From a bacterium (GTDB lineage: Bacteria > Cyanobacteriota > Vampirovibrionia > Gastranaerophilales > Gastranaerophilaceae), in assembly GCA_017995595.1 (NCBI GenBank), contig JAGOIO010000057.1:1-7974 (forward strand): a stretch of 7,974 bases of DNA. The letters are read 5' to 3'. Under the pieces are notes generated by a model that did no database searches, was not told the origin of the DNA, and saw only the letters and a program-made list of their open reading frames with translations. Of the stretch, positions 1 to 5,298 are shown piece by piece; within the stretch, counting starts at the first letter, position 1, and every line of letters begins with the position of its first letter. Both the position numbers and the translations under genes were made by a program.

Positions 1-448
1 GATAACTGTATTTATTGAGATATTTTTGTGTTTTATCCACCACTTTTTGCATATTTTTAATTCTGTTTTCTTCTCCGATTAAAGAAACCGTATTGAAAAA
101 CAATTTTGCATTTTTATTTTGTAAAATCGCATTTACTCTATGCTCAAGACAATCAGAAGTCCAAATATCATCAGATTCCAATATCGCAACCCAATCACCT
201 TTAGCCTTTGATATTCCAAGCTTTAAGGTTTGTACAAGCCCCTTATTTTCGCAATTCTCGTGAGTAAAGAGTTTTATTCTGTCATCATTTTGACAAAAAG
301 AATTAATAATTTCTATAGAATTATCTGTTGAACCATCATCAACAATTATTAATTCCCAATCAGAATATGTTTGATTAATCACAGATTCTATTGATTGAGC
401 GATATATTTTTCGTAATTATAACTTGGAATAATAATAGATATAAGCAT
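1..448 (-). CDS. Family 2 glycosyltransferase, N-terminal part (runs off the left edge)
   Basis: The protein transfers a sugar from a nucleotide-sugar donor, most likely in surface polysaccharide synthesis at the cytoplasmic face of the membrane. The 149 visible residues begin MLISIIIPSYNYEKYI, the first strand and helix of a GT-A fold. They then show the nucleotide-binding VDDGSTD at residues 36-42 and a metal-binding DxD-type ESDD at 91-94. The C-terminal part, which sets acceptor specificity, lies outside the window. The ATG at 446-448 is the only credible start: no other start codon lies between it and the in-frame stop at 473-475. No Shine-Dalgarno sequence precedes it, while an extended -10 element lies immediately upstream, so the mRNA may be leaderless. 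The gene is divergent from the CMD/cupin operon. The family is certain; the substrate is unknown. Confidence 0.93.
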   Translation of the reverse strand, partial: MLISIIIPSYNYEKYIAQSIESVINQTYSDWELIIVDDGSTDNSIEIINSFCQNDDRIKLFTHENCENKGLVQTLKLGISKAKGDWVAILESDDIWTSDCLEHRVNAILQNKNAKLFFNTVSLIGEENRIKNMQKVVDKTQKYLNKYSY

Positions 449-454
449 ATTGAG

Positions 455-463
455 ATTATACCA
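455..463 (-). promoter_or_regulatory. Extended -10 promoter of the leftward glycosyltransferase gene
   Basis: On the minus strand this reads TGGTATAAT, a perfect TGn plus TATAAT extended -10 element. Its last base lies only 6 bases before the ATG at 448, so transcription would start at or within a base or two of the start codon. No good -35 is seen at 17 bases; a TTGTTT lies at a spacing of 14. Extended -10 promoters can work without a -35. The motif is seen in the sequence; its use is inferred. Confidence 0.5.
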
Positions 464-500
464 TAAGTCGAATTAAACAAAAATAGAATTTACAAAAAAG

Positions 501-532
501 CTTGACTGATAGTTACTCTCAAGTTGTAAAAT
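501..532 (+). promoter_or_regulatory. MerR-family-type promoter/operator for the CMD-cupin operon
   Basis: A -35 TTGACT (502-507) and a -10 TAAAAT (527-532) are separated by 19 bases, longer than the usual 17 and characteristic of promoters activated by MerR-family regulators through DNA untwisting. The spacer region carries the dyad CTTGA (501-505) ... TCAAG (519-523), centred between the two boxes as expected for a MerR-type dimer. The pattern CTTGACT...AGTT...CAAGT...TAAAAT resembles operators I know for the NmlR/AdhR group. No MerR-type gene lies in the window, so the regulator would be encoded elsewhere. Confidence 0.65.
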
Positions 533-545
533 AAACTTAGAAAGT

Positions 546-551
546 AGAGGT
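546..551 (+). promoter_or_regulatory. Ribosome binding site that sets the start of the CMD gene
   Basis: AGAGGT lies 7 bases before the ATG at 559-561. This favours that ATG over the in-frame GTG at 550-552, which overlaps the site and has no Shine-Dalgarno of its own at proper distance. The same AGGTGGA-x-TATG arrangement precedes the endonuclease gene at 2394. Confidence 0.8.
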
Positions 552-558
552 GGACAAT

Positions 559-1338
559 ATGACGAATTTTGCAAATAATTATCGAAAAAAGCTTTTTGGT
601 GATGAAAAGACGACTATAGACCAAGCAGATTCAGAATTTATTGAATTTTGGGAGGATTTTGCACTAGATGATGTTATAAATCAGACTAATTGTGGTGAAA
701 ATGCTGTTGATGACAAAACCCGCATTATTGCAATACTTGCAACACTTTTAGGGTGTGGAAGCACAGATTTATTTAAAATTATGCTCAAATCAGCACTAAA
801 TCTTAATCTTTCACCAATAATAATAAAAGAAGTAGTTTATCAATCCGTTGCATATCTTGGTTTTGCAAGAGTTTATCCGTTTATGATTGCCACAAATGAA
901 ATTTTTGAAAGTAATGATATAAAACTTCCTTTAAAAAATCAATCAACTACAACAAGAAAAACTCGACTTCAAAAAGGGATTCAAGCTCAAGTTGATATTT
1001 TTGGAGATGGAATGAAAGAATTTTATAAATCGGGAGCAGAAGAATCAAAACACATAAATCGTTGGCTTGCTGAAAATTGTTTTGGTGATTATTATACAAG
1101 AAATGGTCTTGATTATAAAATGAGAGAGTTAGTTACTTTTTGTTGTATTTCAGCACAAGGTGGGTGCGAACCTCAGTTAACAGCACATGCAATGGCGAAT
1201 ATGAAAGTCGGTAACAACAAACAATTTTTGATAAATATAGTTTCTTCTCTTATTCCTTATATAGGATATCCAAGAAGTTTAAATGCCTTAAGATGCTTAA
1301 ATGAAGCAGAAAAGAATTATGAAGGGAGTAAAAATTAA
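559..1338 (+). CDS. Double-domain carboxymuconolactone decarboxylase (CMD)-like protein
   Basis: This 259-residue cytoplasmic protein has two CMD (AhpD-like fold) domains. The first covers roughly residues 50-115. The second, roughly 180-250, keeps the family signature GGCEPQLTAH, with E204 and H210, followed by GYPRSLNAL at 236-244. The first domain has the LLGCGSTDLF and SALNLNLS counterparts but not the matching His, so only the second is likely to be catalytic. The AhpD CxxC redox pair is absent. Despite the family name, no aromatic-degradation genes are nearby. The gene overlaps the cupin gene by one base (TAATG), so the two are translationally coupled; CMD and cupin proteins often occur as partners or fusions. 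The MerR-type promoter suggests induction by electrophiles, quinones or aldehydes (inference). The domain family is secure; the true substrate is unknown. Confidence 0.9.
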   Translation: MTNFANNYRKKLFGDEKTTIDQADSEFIEFWEDFALDDVINQTNCGENAVDDKTRIIAILATLLGCGSTDLFKIMLKSALNLNLSPIIIKEVVYQSVAYLGFARVYPFMIATNEIFESNDIKLPLKNQSTTTRKTRLQKGIQAQVDIFGDGMKEFYKSGAEESKHINRWLAENCFGDYYTRNGLDYKMRELVTFCCISAQGGCEPQLTAHAMANMKVGNNKQFLINIVSSLIPYIGYPRSLNALRCLNEAEKNYEGSKN

Positions 1339-1745
1339 TGATAGAATTTAATAATATTTTAGGTCAAGGGAATAAAAATGATGCTTACGCAAAATATTTT
1401 ACAGGTCAAAGCTACTTGAAATTATTAACAAACAAAGGCTTAGTCGCTGCAAATGTTACGTTTGAACCAAAATGCAGAAATAATTGGCATATCCATAAAT
1501 CAGAAAAAGAATACGGTCAAATCCTTATAGTAACAGCAGGCGAGGGTTGGTATCAAGAAAGTGGAAAAGCCCCTCAAAAGTTAAAAATTGGTGATGTTGT
1601 AAATATTCCAACAGGAGTAAAACACTGGCACGGAGCGACAAAAGACAGTTGGTTTGCACATATTGCAATAGAAGTTCCGTCAGAAAACGGCTCAACTGAA
1701 TGGTGTGAACAGGTAAGTGATGAAGAATATAACAAATTAGGTTAG
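1338..1745 (+). CDS. Small cupin-domain protein, partner of the CMD protein
   Basis: This 135-residue protein is a single cupin beta-barrel. Motif 1 is NWHIHKSEKEYGQILIVTAG around residues 49-68, with metal-ligand candidates H51, H53 and Q61. Motif 2 is GDVVNIPTGVKHWHGA at 85-100, with H96 (or H98) as the last ligand. This His-His-Gln-His arrangement resembles the small TM1287-type cupins. A Glu is not at the standard position, although E56 and E58 are near. The ATG overlaps the CMD stop codon, so expression depends on the upstream gene; the two proteins probably act together, for example in handling a reactive carbonyl or quinone compound (inference). A strong terminator follows 10 bases after the stop. 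Cupin identity is clear; the exact reaction is not known. Confidence 0.9.
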   Translation: MIEFNNILGQGNKNDAYAKYFTGQSYLKLLTNKGLVAANVTFEPKCRNNWHIHKSEKEYGQILIVTAGEGWYQESGKAPQKLKIGDVVNIPTGVKHWHGATKDSWFAHIAIEVPSENGSTEWCEQVSDEEYNKLG

Positions 1746-1754
1746 TTTATATAA

Positions 1755-1795
1755 AAAAAGAGGTGCAAAACTTTAAAAGTTTTGCACCTCTTTTT
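1755..1795. terminator. Bidirectional intrinsic terminator between the cupin and repeat-protein genes
   Basis: An 18-base-pair perfect stem (1756-1773 with 1777-1794, core GAGGTGCAAAACTT) closes a 3-base TAA loop. It is flanked by A-runs on the left and T-runs on the right, so it can end transcription in both directions. It serves the cupin gene (stop 10 bases before) and the converging repeat-protein gene (stop at 1806). Confidence 0.93.
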
Positions 1796-1805
1796 ACAAT
1801 AAATA

Positions 1806-2240
1806 TTAATCACCGAAACTTGTTGCTGAGTAATTACCATGCCCGTTGTAACCGTAGTAAATTCGTTGATTATTGATTGAAGTCGGAACATAATCACCGT
1901 GTCCGTTGTAACCATACTTTATTTTTTTATCGCCTATAGAGCTTGCACTGTAATTGCCATGTCCATTGTAACTATATTTTATTTTGTCATTACCGATAGA
2001 AGTTGGGACATAATCACCATGTCCGTTATAACCATAGTTTATTTTTTTATCACCAATAGCGGTTGCACTGTAATTACCATGCCCGTTGTAACCATAATGA
2101 ACTTTTTGTCCGTTAATAGACGTTGGCACATAATCACCATGTCCGTTATACCCATATTGAATATTTTTGGCACACAGCGATAAGCCCGTCAAATAACAAA
2201 TCGTAAAAATTAAAAGCTTTTTTAAAAGTTTCAAAAACAT
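1806..2240 (-). CDS. Secreted protein made of six 20-residue YGYNGHG repeats, function unknown
   Basis: I do not recognise the family. Residues 1-24 are a signal peptide: basic start MFLKLLKK, hydrophobic LLIFTICYLTGLSL, and likely cleavage after C23-A24. The C23 context (LSLC) is a poor lipobox, so a lipoprotein is less likely. Residues 25-144 are exactly six repeats of 20 residues with nothing left over. The consensus is xKIxYGYNGHG(D/N)Y(V/S)(P/A)TSIxx. Repeats 1, 3 and 5 carry GHGDYVPTS; repeats 2, 4 and 6 carry GHGNYSA(T/S). Each repeat has at least two Tyr and one His; Trp is absent. Short aromatic/Gly repeats of this period suggest stacked beta-hairpins, as in cell-wall-binding repeats, but that is only an analogy. 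An AAGGAGT Shine-Dalgarno lies 7 bases upstream of the ATG. The gene ends at the terminator shared with the cupin gene. Confidence 0.85.
   Translation of the reverse strand: MFLKLLKKLLIFTICYLTGLSLCAKNIQYGYNGHGDYVPTSINGQKVHYGYNGHGNYSATAIGDKKINYGYNGHGDYVPTSIGNDKIKYSYNGHGNYSASSIGDKKIKYGYNGHGDYVPTSINNQRIYYGYNGHGNYSATSFGD
1809..2168 (-). repeat. Six in-frame 60-base tandem repeats coding the YGYNGHG units
   Basis: The 360 bases are six copies of a 60-base unit, one per 20-residue protein repeat. The most constant piece on the plus strand is of the type TAATCACCATGTCCGTTATA. Copies alternate A-B-A-B-A-B, so the next-order period is 120 bases. Copies differ by third-position changes (for example CCATGCCC, CCGTGTCC, CCATGTCC), so the array is not a fresh exact duplication and the protein sequence seems to be maintained. 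Confidence 0.9.
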
Positions 2241-2273
2241 AATAAATACTCCTTATATTTTAATTACGTTTTC

Positions 2274-2306
2274 ATTATAAATACAGAATACGTCAAAAAT
2301 GGTCAA
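2274..2306 (-). promoter_or_regulatory. Candidate promoter of the repeat-protein gene
   Basis: On the minus strand a perfect -10 TATAAT lies at 2279-2274, about 34 bases upstream of the ATG. Possible -35 boxes are TTGACC (2306-2301) and TTGACG (2296-2291), but the spacings are 21 and 11 bases, neither of them standard. The -10 is plausible; the -35 is uncertain. Confidence 0.35.
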
Positions 2307-2337
2307 ACAAGAAATATTTAATATAAAACAAGTAATA

Positions 2338-2365
2338 TTTGTATAAGGTAGAATATTTTTATGAT
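2338..2365 (+). promoter_or_regulatory. Candidate promoter of the restriction-modification genes
   Basis: A TATGAT (2360-2365) that could act as a -10 is preceded by TTTGTA (2338-2343) at a spacing of 16. A competing -10, TAGAAT, lies at 2349-2354. The stretch is so AT-rich that such matches are expected by chance. AATATTT occurs three times (2313, 2334, 2352) in this 150-base divergent gap, with no other structure that I can see. Confidence 0.25.
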
Positions 2366-2393
2366 AAACTATTCACATTAGTAAAGGTGGATT

Positions 2394-3176
2394 ATGAATT
2401 ATTGGACAAATCTGAGTATTGAATTTGCAAATCAAAGAAATTATTTAGATGAATTATTTAAGGTTTATCCAACTATCCCAAATTGCATTCGAAATATAAA
2501 TAAAGAATTGTGGAATAGTATTGAGAATAGCTTTATGAAAAAAGATAATCTTGCACTCATAAAAGCTTTATTAAAATGTGAAATATTTCCTATAAAAGAT
2601 TCCTATATTGCATATTTAAAAAGAGATTATGGAGCAATAGAAAGAAATCCTCAGACTATAAATCGAATTGCAGGTAGTTTGTACGACATGGGCTTGGACA
2701 AAATATTTGAAAAATGTTGTGAACCCAAAGAAACAAATCGACAGATAGGTCCATTATTTAAACGTTGGGTATCTTCAGGAGCTTTAGGTCTAAAACCTGT
2801 TAATATAAATACATTTATTTCAAATTCTGAAAACGCTATATTAGAAGCCTCTGATTATGAAATGTCTAAGTGGGCAAAAGATTTTATTGGATATAACAGA
2901 GAAAAGGGGCTTGATTTTGTTGCTCGTTTTAATAAAAAATATGTAATAGGTGAAGCTAAATTTTTAACAGATTTTGGTGGTCATCAAAATGCTCAATTTG
3001 CTGATGCAATATCTACATTAAATACTGACGTAGTAAATGCTAAAAAAATAGCGATACTAGATGGTGTATTGTACATTCATGGTAATAATAAAATGCATTC
3101 CGGCTTAATAAAAGAATCTGAAAATTATGATATTTTCAGTGCATTACTTTTACGTGATTATTTATATTCGTTATAG
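2394..3176 (+). CDS. Type II restriction endonuclease, PD-(D/E)XK type
   Basis: This 260-residue protein is the probable cleaving partner of the methyltransferase encoded next to it. The nuclease centre is in the C-terminal third: GLD at 172-174, then the core-strand motif GEAKF at 186-190, giving D174, E187 and K189 as the D-x12-ExK catalytic set. GGHQNAQF follows at 195-202; its Gln and Asn residues are common just after the core of this fold. Residues 1-130 look mostly helical and probably contribute DNA recognition. The length is normal for a stand-alone type II enzyme. The start is supported by AAAGGTGG 5 bases upstream. The gene lies first in the pair and no controller (C) protein gene is visible, so timing of expression is unexplained. 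It could resemble MboII- or Tsp45I-like enzymes, but I cannot assign a recognition site. Confidence 0.82.
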   Translation: MNYWTNLSIEFANQRNYLDELFKVYPTIPNCIRNINKELWNSIENSFMKKDNLALIKALLKCEIFPIKDSYIAYLKRDYGAIERNPQTINRIAGSLYDMGLDKIFEKCCEPKETNRQIGPLFKRWVSSGALGLKPVNINTFISNSENAILEASDYEMSKWAKDFIGYNREKGLDFVARFNKKYVIGEAKFLTDFGGHQNAQFADAISTLNTDVVNAKKIAILDGVLYIHGNNKMHSGLIKESENYDIFSALLLRDYLYSL

Positions 3177-3178
3177 GA
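3175..3178 (+). promoter_or_regulatory. Ribosome binding site of the methyltransferase, overlapping the endonuclease stop
   Basis: AGGA overlaps the TAG stop (3174-3176) of the endonuclease gene and lies 8 bases before the ATG at 3187. It picks this ATG over the upstream in-frame ATG at 3127, which would add 20 residues encoded inside the endonuclease gene that do not resemble a methyltransferase N-terminus. It also implies coupled translation of the pair. Confidence 0.75.
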
Positions 3179-3186
3179 TTTTTAAT

Positions 3187-4323
3187 ATGGAATTAACTTA
3201 TAAAAATAAAAAAACATTCGAACAAATTATTAATTCTACTGACAATATAGAATTAAATAAAGATATAAATAAAAATTATAACTACTTAATTACAGGAGAA
3301 AATCTTTCTGTATTAAAATATTTATCTCAAAATTTTAAAGGAAAAATTGATTTAATATATATAGATCCACCATTTGCAACAAATAATGTTTTTCGTATCG
3401 GAAAGAGAAGTGGCACTATAAGTTGTAAGCAAAATGATAATATTGCTTATGCCGATAACCTTACTGGTGATGTGTTTTTTGAATTTTTAAGAGAACGCTT
3501 GATTTTTGCAAAAGAATTACTATCGGAAAAAGGCTCAATATATTTGCATATTGATTATAAAATAGGTCATTATATAAAAATATTAATGGACGAAATATTT
3601 GGAATAAGAAATTTTAGAAATGATATAACGAGAATAAAATGTAATCCTAAAAATTTTAAAAGAACAGCTTTTGGAAATATTAAAGATTTAATCTTATTTT
3701 ATTCAAAAACACAAACCCCTATTTGGAACGAACCAAAGAGTCCATATAGCGAAGATGATATTAAACTTTTATTTAAAAAAATCGATAAGAATGGTCGAAG
3801 ATATACAACAATTCCATTACATGCTCCAGGCGAAACAAAAAATGGAGTAACAGCACTCGATTTTAAAGGCATAAAGCCTCCTGAAGGCCGCCATTGGAGA
3901 TGTTCTCCAGCCAAGCTAGAAGAATTAGATAATCAAGGTTTAATTGAATGGTCCGAAAACGGAGTTCCCAGAAAAATCATATATGCTGATGAAAGAGATG
4001 GCAAAAAAATGCAGGATATTTGGGAATTTAAAGACCCACAATATCCACAATATCCAACAGAAAAAAATATTGAATTATTGCAAACAATTATAAACGCTTC
4101 TTCTAATAAAAATAGTATCATTTTAGACTTCTTTTGCGGATCCGGAACTACTCTTGTTGCAGCAGATACACTCGAAAGAAAATGGATAGGTATTGATATT
4201 TCACCAAAAGCTATTCAAATTGCTAAAACAAGGATAGAAAATGAAAGTCAAGGTTCAAAAAAGTTTATGGTATTGAAAACTTTACCTGTTGAAAAAAAAC
4301 AAGATGATTCAATTAATATCTAA
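3187..4323 (+). CDS. Beta-class DNA methyltransferase (probably N6-adenine) of the restriction-modification pair
   Basis: This 378-residue enzyme transfers a methyl group from S-adenosylmethionine to an exocyclic amino group in DNA, protecting the site cut by its partner endonuclease. The catalytic motif IV, DPPF, is at residues 60-63 in DLIYIDPPFATNN. The AdoMet-binding motif I, DFFCGSGTT, is near the C-terminus at 314-322 and is followed by ERKWIGIDIS. Motif IV before motif I, with a long segment between them, is the beta-class order. The middle part, roughly 160-290 (including GRHWRCSPAKLEEL and KMQDIWEF), holds the likely target-recognition region. DPPF and beta class fit N6-adenine best; N4-cytosine is not excluded. 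The gene follows the endonuclease by 10 bases in one operon and converges on tspO with a 2-base gap. The recognition sequence cannot be read from the protein. Confidence 0.93.
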   Translation: MELTYKNKKTFEQIINSTDNIELNKDINKNYNYLITGENLSVLKYLSQNFKGKIDLIYIDPPFATNNVFRIGKRSGTISCKQNDNIAYADNLTGDVFFEFLRERLIFAKELLSEKGSIYLHIDYKIGHYIKILMDEIFGIRNFRNDITRIKCNPKNFKRTAFGNIKDLILFYSKTQTPIWNEPKSPYSEDDIKLLFKKIDKNGRRYTTIPLHAPGETKNGVTALDFKGIKPPEGRHWRCSPAKLEELDNQGLIEWSENGVPRKIIYADERDGKKMQDIWEFKDPQYPQYPTEKNIELLQTIINASSNKNSIILDFFCGSGTTLVAADTLERKWIGIDISPKAIQIAKTRIENESQGSKKFMVLKTLPVEKKQDDSINI

Positions 4324-4325
4324 TT

Positions 4326-4715
4326 TTAGGGATTTAATTTTAGCAATCCAAAATTTAGATATGTCGCAAATGCCGTCCATAAAAAATATGGAACCAGCAA
4401 CACCCCGGCAATAACTGATGTTTTACTGAATAAGTATATATTCAAGCCTACTAATACTAGTAGAATACTAACTATCAAAAATGCTCCTTTTATATTTTTC
4501 ATTCCAAAAAATACAGGCGACCATGACAAATTTAATGCAAGTTGTAATACAAAAACAACAAGCGGAAAAACTTTTATTTTGAATGAATTGTCCCTTATAA
4601 ATATAAGCACTGACAAAAACATCATAAAATATAACACTGTCCAAACAGGTGAAAATACCCATGACGGCGGTGTCAATGCGGGCTTTTTTAACATATAATA
4701 CCACTGCGTTTTCAT
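4326..4715 (-). CDS. tspO: TspO/MBR (tryptophan-rich sensory protein) family membrane protein, short form
   Basis: TspO proteins are small integral membrane proteins that bind porphyrins and related ligands and are linked to tetrapyrrole and stress signalling. The 129 residues show the family signatures: WYYMLKKPALTPPSWVFSPVW at 5-25, NLSWSPVFFGMK at 62-73 and VPYFLWTAFATYLNFGLLKLN at 108-128. Four hydrophobic helices are visible (about 19-40, 48-68, 75-95, 99-120). Usual members are 150-160 residues with five helices. Here helix 1, which normally precedes the WY...KP segment, is missing, and an in-frame stop (4716-4718) sits directly before the ATG, so a longer start in this frame is impossible. 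No clear Shine-Dalgarno is present. This may be a natural short variant or a 5'-truncated gene. Confidence 0.92.
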   Translation of the reverse strand: MKTQWYYMLKKPALTPPSWVFSPVWTVLYFMMFLSVLIFIRDNSFKIKVFPLVVFVLQLALNLSWSPVFFGMKNIKGAFLIVSILLVLVGLNIYLFSKTSVIAGVLLVPYFLWTAFATYLNFGLLKLNP

Positions 4716-4742
4716 TTATTTATTCTAGTTCACTCTTTTATT

Positions 4743-4778
4743 AATTTAATTAGATACTTGACTTATCTCAAAAGATAA
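4743..4778 (-). promoter_or_regulatory. Candidate tspO promoter with a dyad over its -35
   Basis: On the minus strand TTGAGA (4771-4766) and TAAATT (4748-4743) are spaced by 17 bases, a weak sigma-70-type match about 30 bases upstream of the tspO ATG. A perfect 6-base inverted repeat, TTATCT-CAAA-AGATAA (4763-4778), covers the -35 and could be an operator. Both are seen in the sequence, but the region is AT-rich and their function is inferred. Confidence 0.35.
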
Positions 4779-4833
4779 TATTTTATGTTCTTAAAAATTT
4801 ACTTAATTTTCCTAAAATTTATCCATTTCTCGA

Positions 4834-4861
4834 TTGAACTTTTCTTATTTTGGTGTATAAT
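4834..4861 (+). promoter_or_regulatory. Strong sigma-70-type promoter of hpf
   Basis: A -35 TTGAAC (4834-4839) and a perfect -10 TATAAT (4856-4861) are separated by 16 bases. Transcription would start near 4868, leaving a leader of roughly 20 bases that carries a strong Shine-Dalgarno GGAGGT (4881-4886) just before the ATG at 4891. The strength of both signals suggests high expression. Confidence 0.8.
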
Positions 4862-4890
4862 GTCTAAGTATCAAAAAATCGGAGGTAAAA

Positions 4891-5256
4891 ATGCATATTC
4901 ACGTAAACGGTAGAAACATAGAAATTACAGACGCTATAAAAGCATACGTTAAGGAAAAAATCGGAAAAGTAGCTAACCACTATGACCAAATCGATGGTAT
5001 AGATGTTGTTCTTTCTGTTGTAAAAAATCCTGCCGCTTCTGGAAAGCATGTTGCAGAAGTTTCTTGCAAGTTAGTTTCTGGTACTATTCACTGCGAAGAA
5101 TCTGCTGAATCTATGTACGCAAGTATTGACTTACTTGCTGATAAATTAGACAGACAAGTTAAAAAGTTCAAAGACAAGGCACTTTCTTCTAAAGATAAAA
5201 GTGCTTCAATCAGAACTAACAATGTAGAAAAAGAAGACGAAGAAGTCGCTGAATAA
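4891..5256 (+). CDS. hpf: Ribosome hibernation promoting factor, short form (HPF/RaiA family)
   Basis: This protein binds the small ribosomal subunit at the decoding channel and keeps ribosomes inactive in stationary phase or under stress. The 121 residues hold one S30AE-type beta-alpha domain: MHIHVNGRNIEITDAIKAYV at the start, a strand pair around 35-68, and the conserved helix ESMYASIDLLADKLDRQVKKF around 74-94, with basic residues that contact 16S rRNA. A charged, probably disordered tail of about 25 residues follows. The long-form C-terminal dimerisation domain (members of about 180 residues) is absent, so if 100S dimers form, another protein would be needed. The strong promoter and Shine-Dalgarno fit an abundant protein. 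A glycosyltransferase gene follows after 42 bases without a terminator, probably co-transcribed. Confidence 0.93.
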   Translation: MHIHVNGRNIEITDAIKAYVKEKIGKVANHYDQIDGIDVVLSVVKNPAASGKHVAEVSCKLVSGTIHCEESAESMYASIDLLADKLDRQVKKFKDKALSSKDKSASIRTNNVEKEDEEVAE

Positions 5257-5298
5257 AAAATTTATTGGCTTTTGCGGTTTTTATAACGAGAGATAAAA

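Noticed and set aside
550..552. GTG as start of the CMD gene
   Set aside because: The GTG overlaps the AGAGGT Shine-Dalgarno, which is correctly spaced for the ATG at 559.
1809..2168. CRISPR-like or other noncoding repeat array
   Set aside because: The 60-base units are contiguous, without unique spacers, and stay in frame in a gene with signal peptide, Shine-Dalgarno and terminator.
1899..2183. Plus-strand open frame with repetitive ITMSVVTI-like sequence
   Set aside because: It is the complement of the six coding repeats of the secreted protein; its apparent repeats and hydrophobicity come from that gene, and it has no ribosome binding site.
3127..3186. Twenty-residue N-terminal extension of the methyltransferase
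   Set aside because: It lies inside the endonuclease gene in another frame, has no Shine-Dalgarno and does not resemble a methyltransferase; the ATG at 3187 has an AGGA 8 bases upstream.
3699..4121. Two minus-strand open frames inside the methyltransferase gene
   Set aside because: They are antisense to clear methyltransferase sequence and lack ribosome binding sites.
4468..4704. Second minus-strand frame within tspO
   Set aside because: It is a frame-shifted reading of tspO, whose own frame shows all family signatures.
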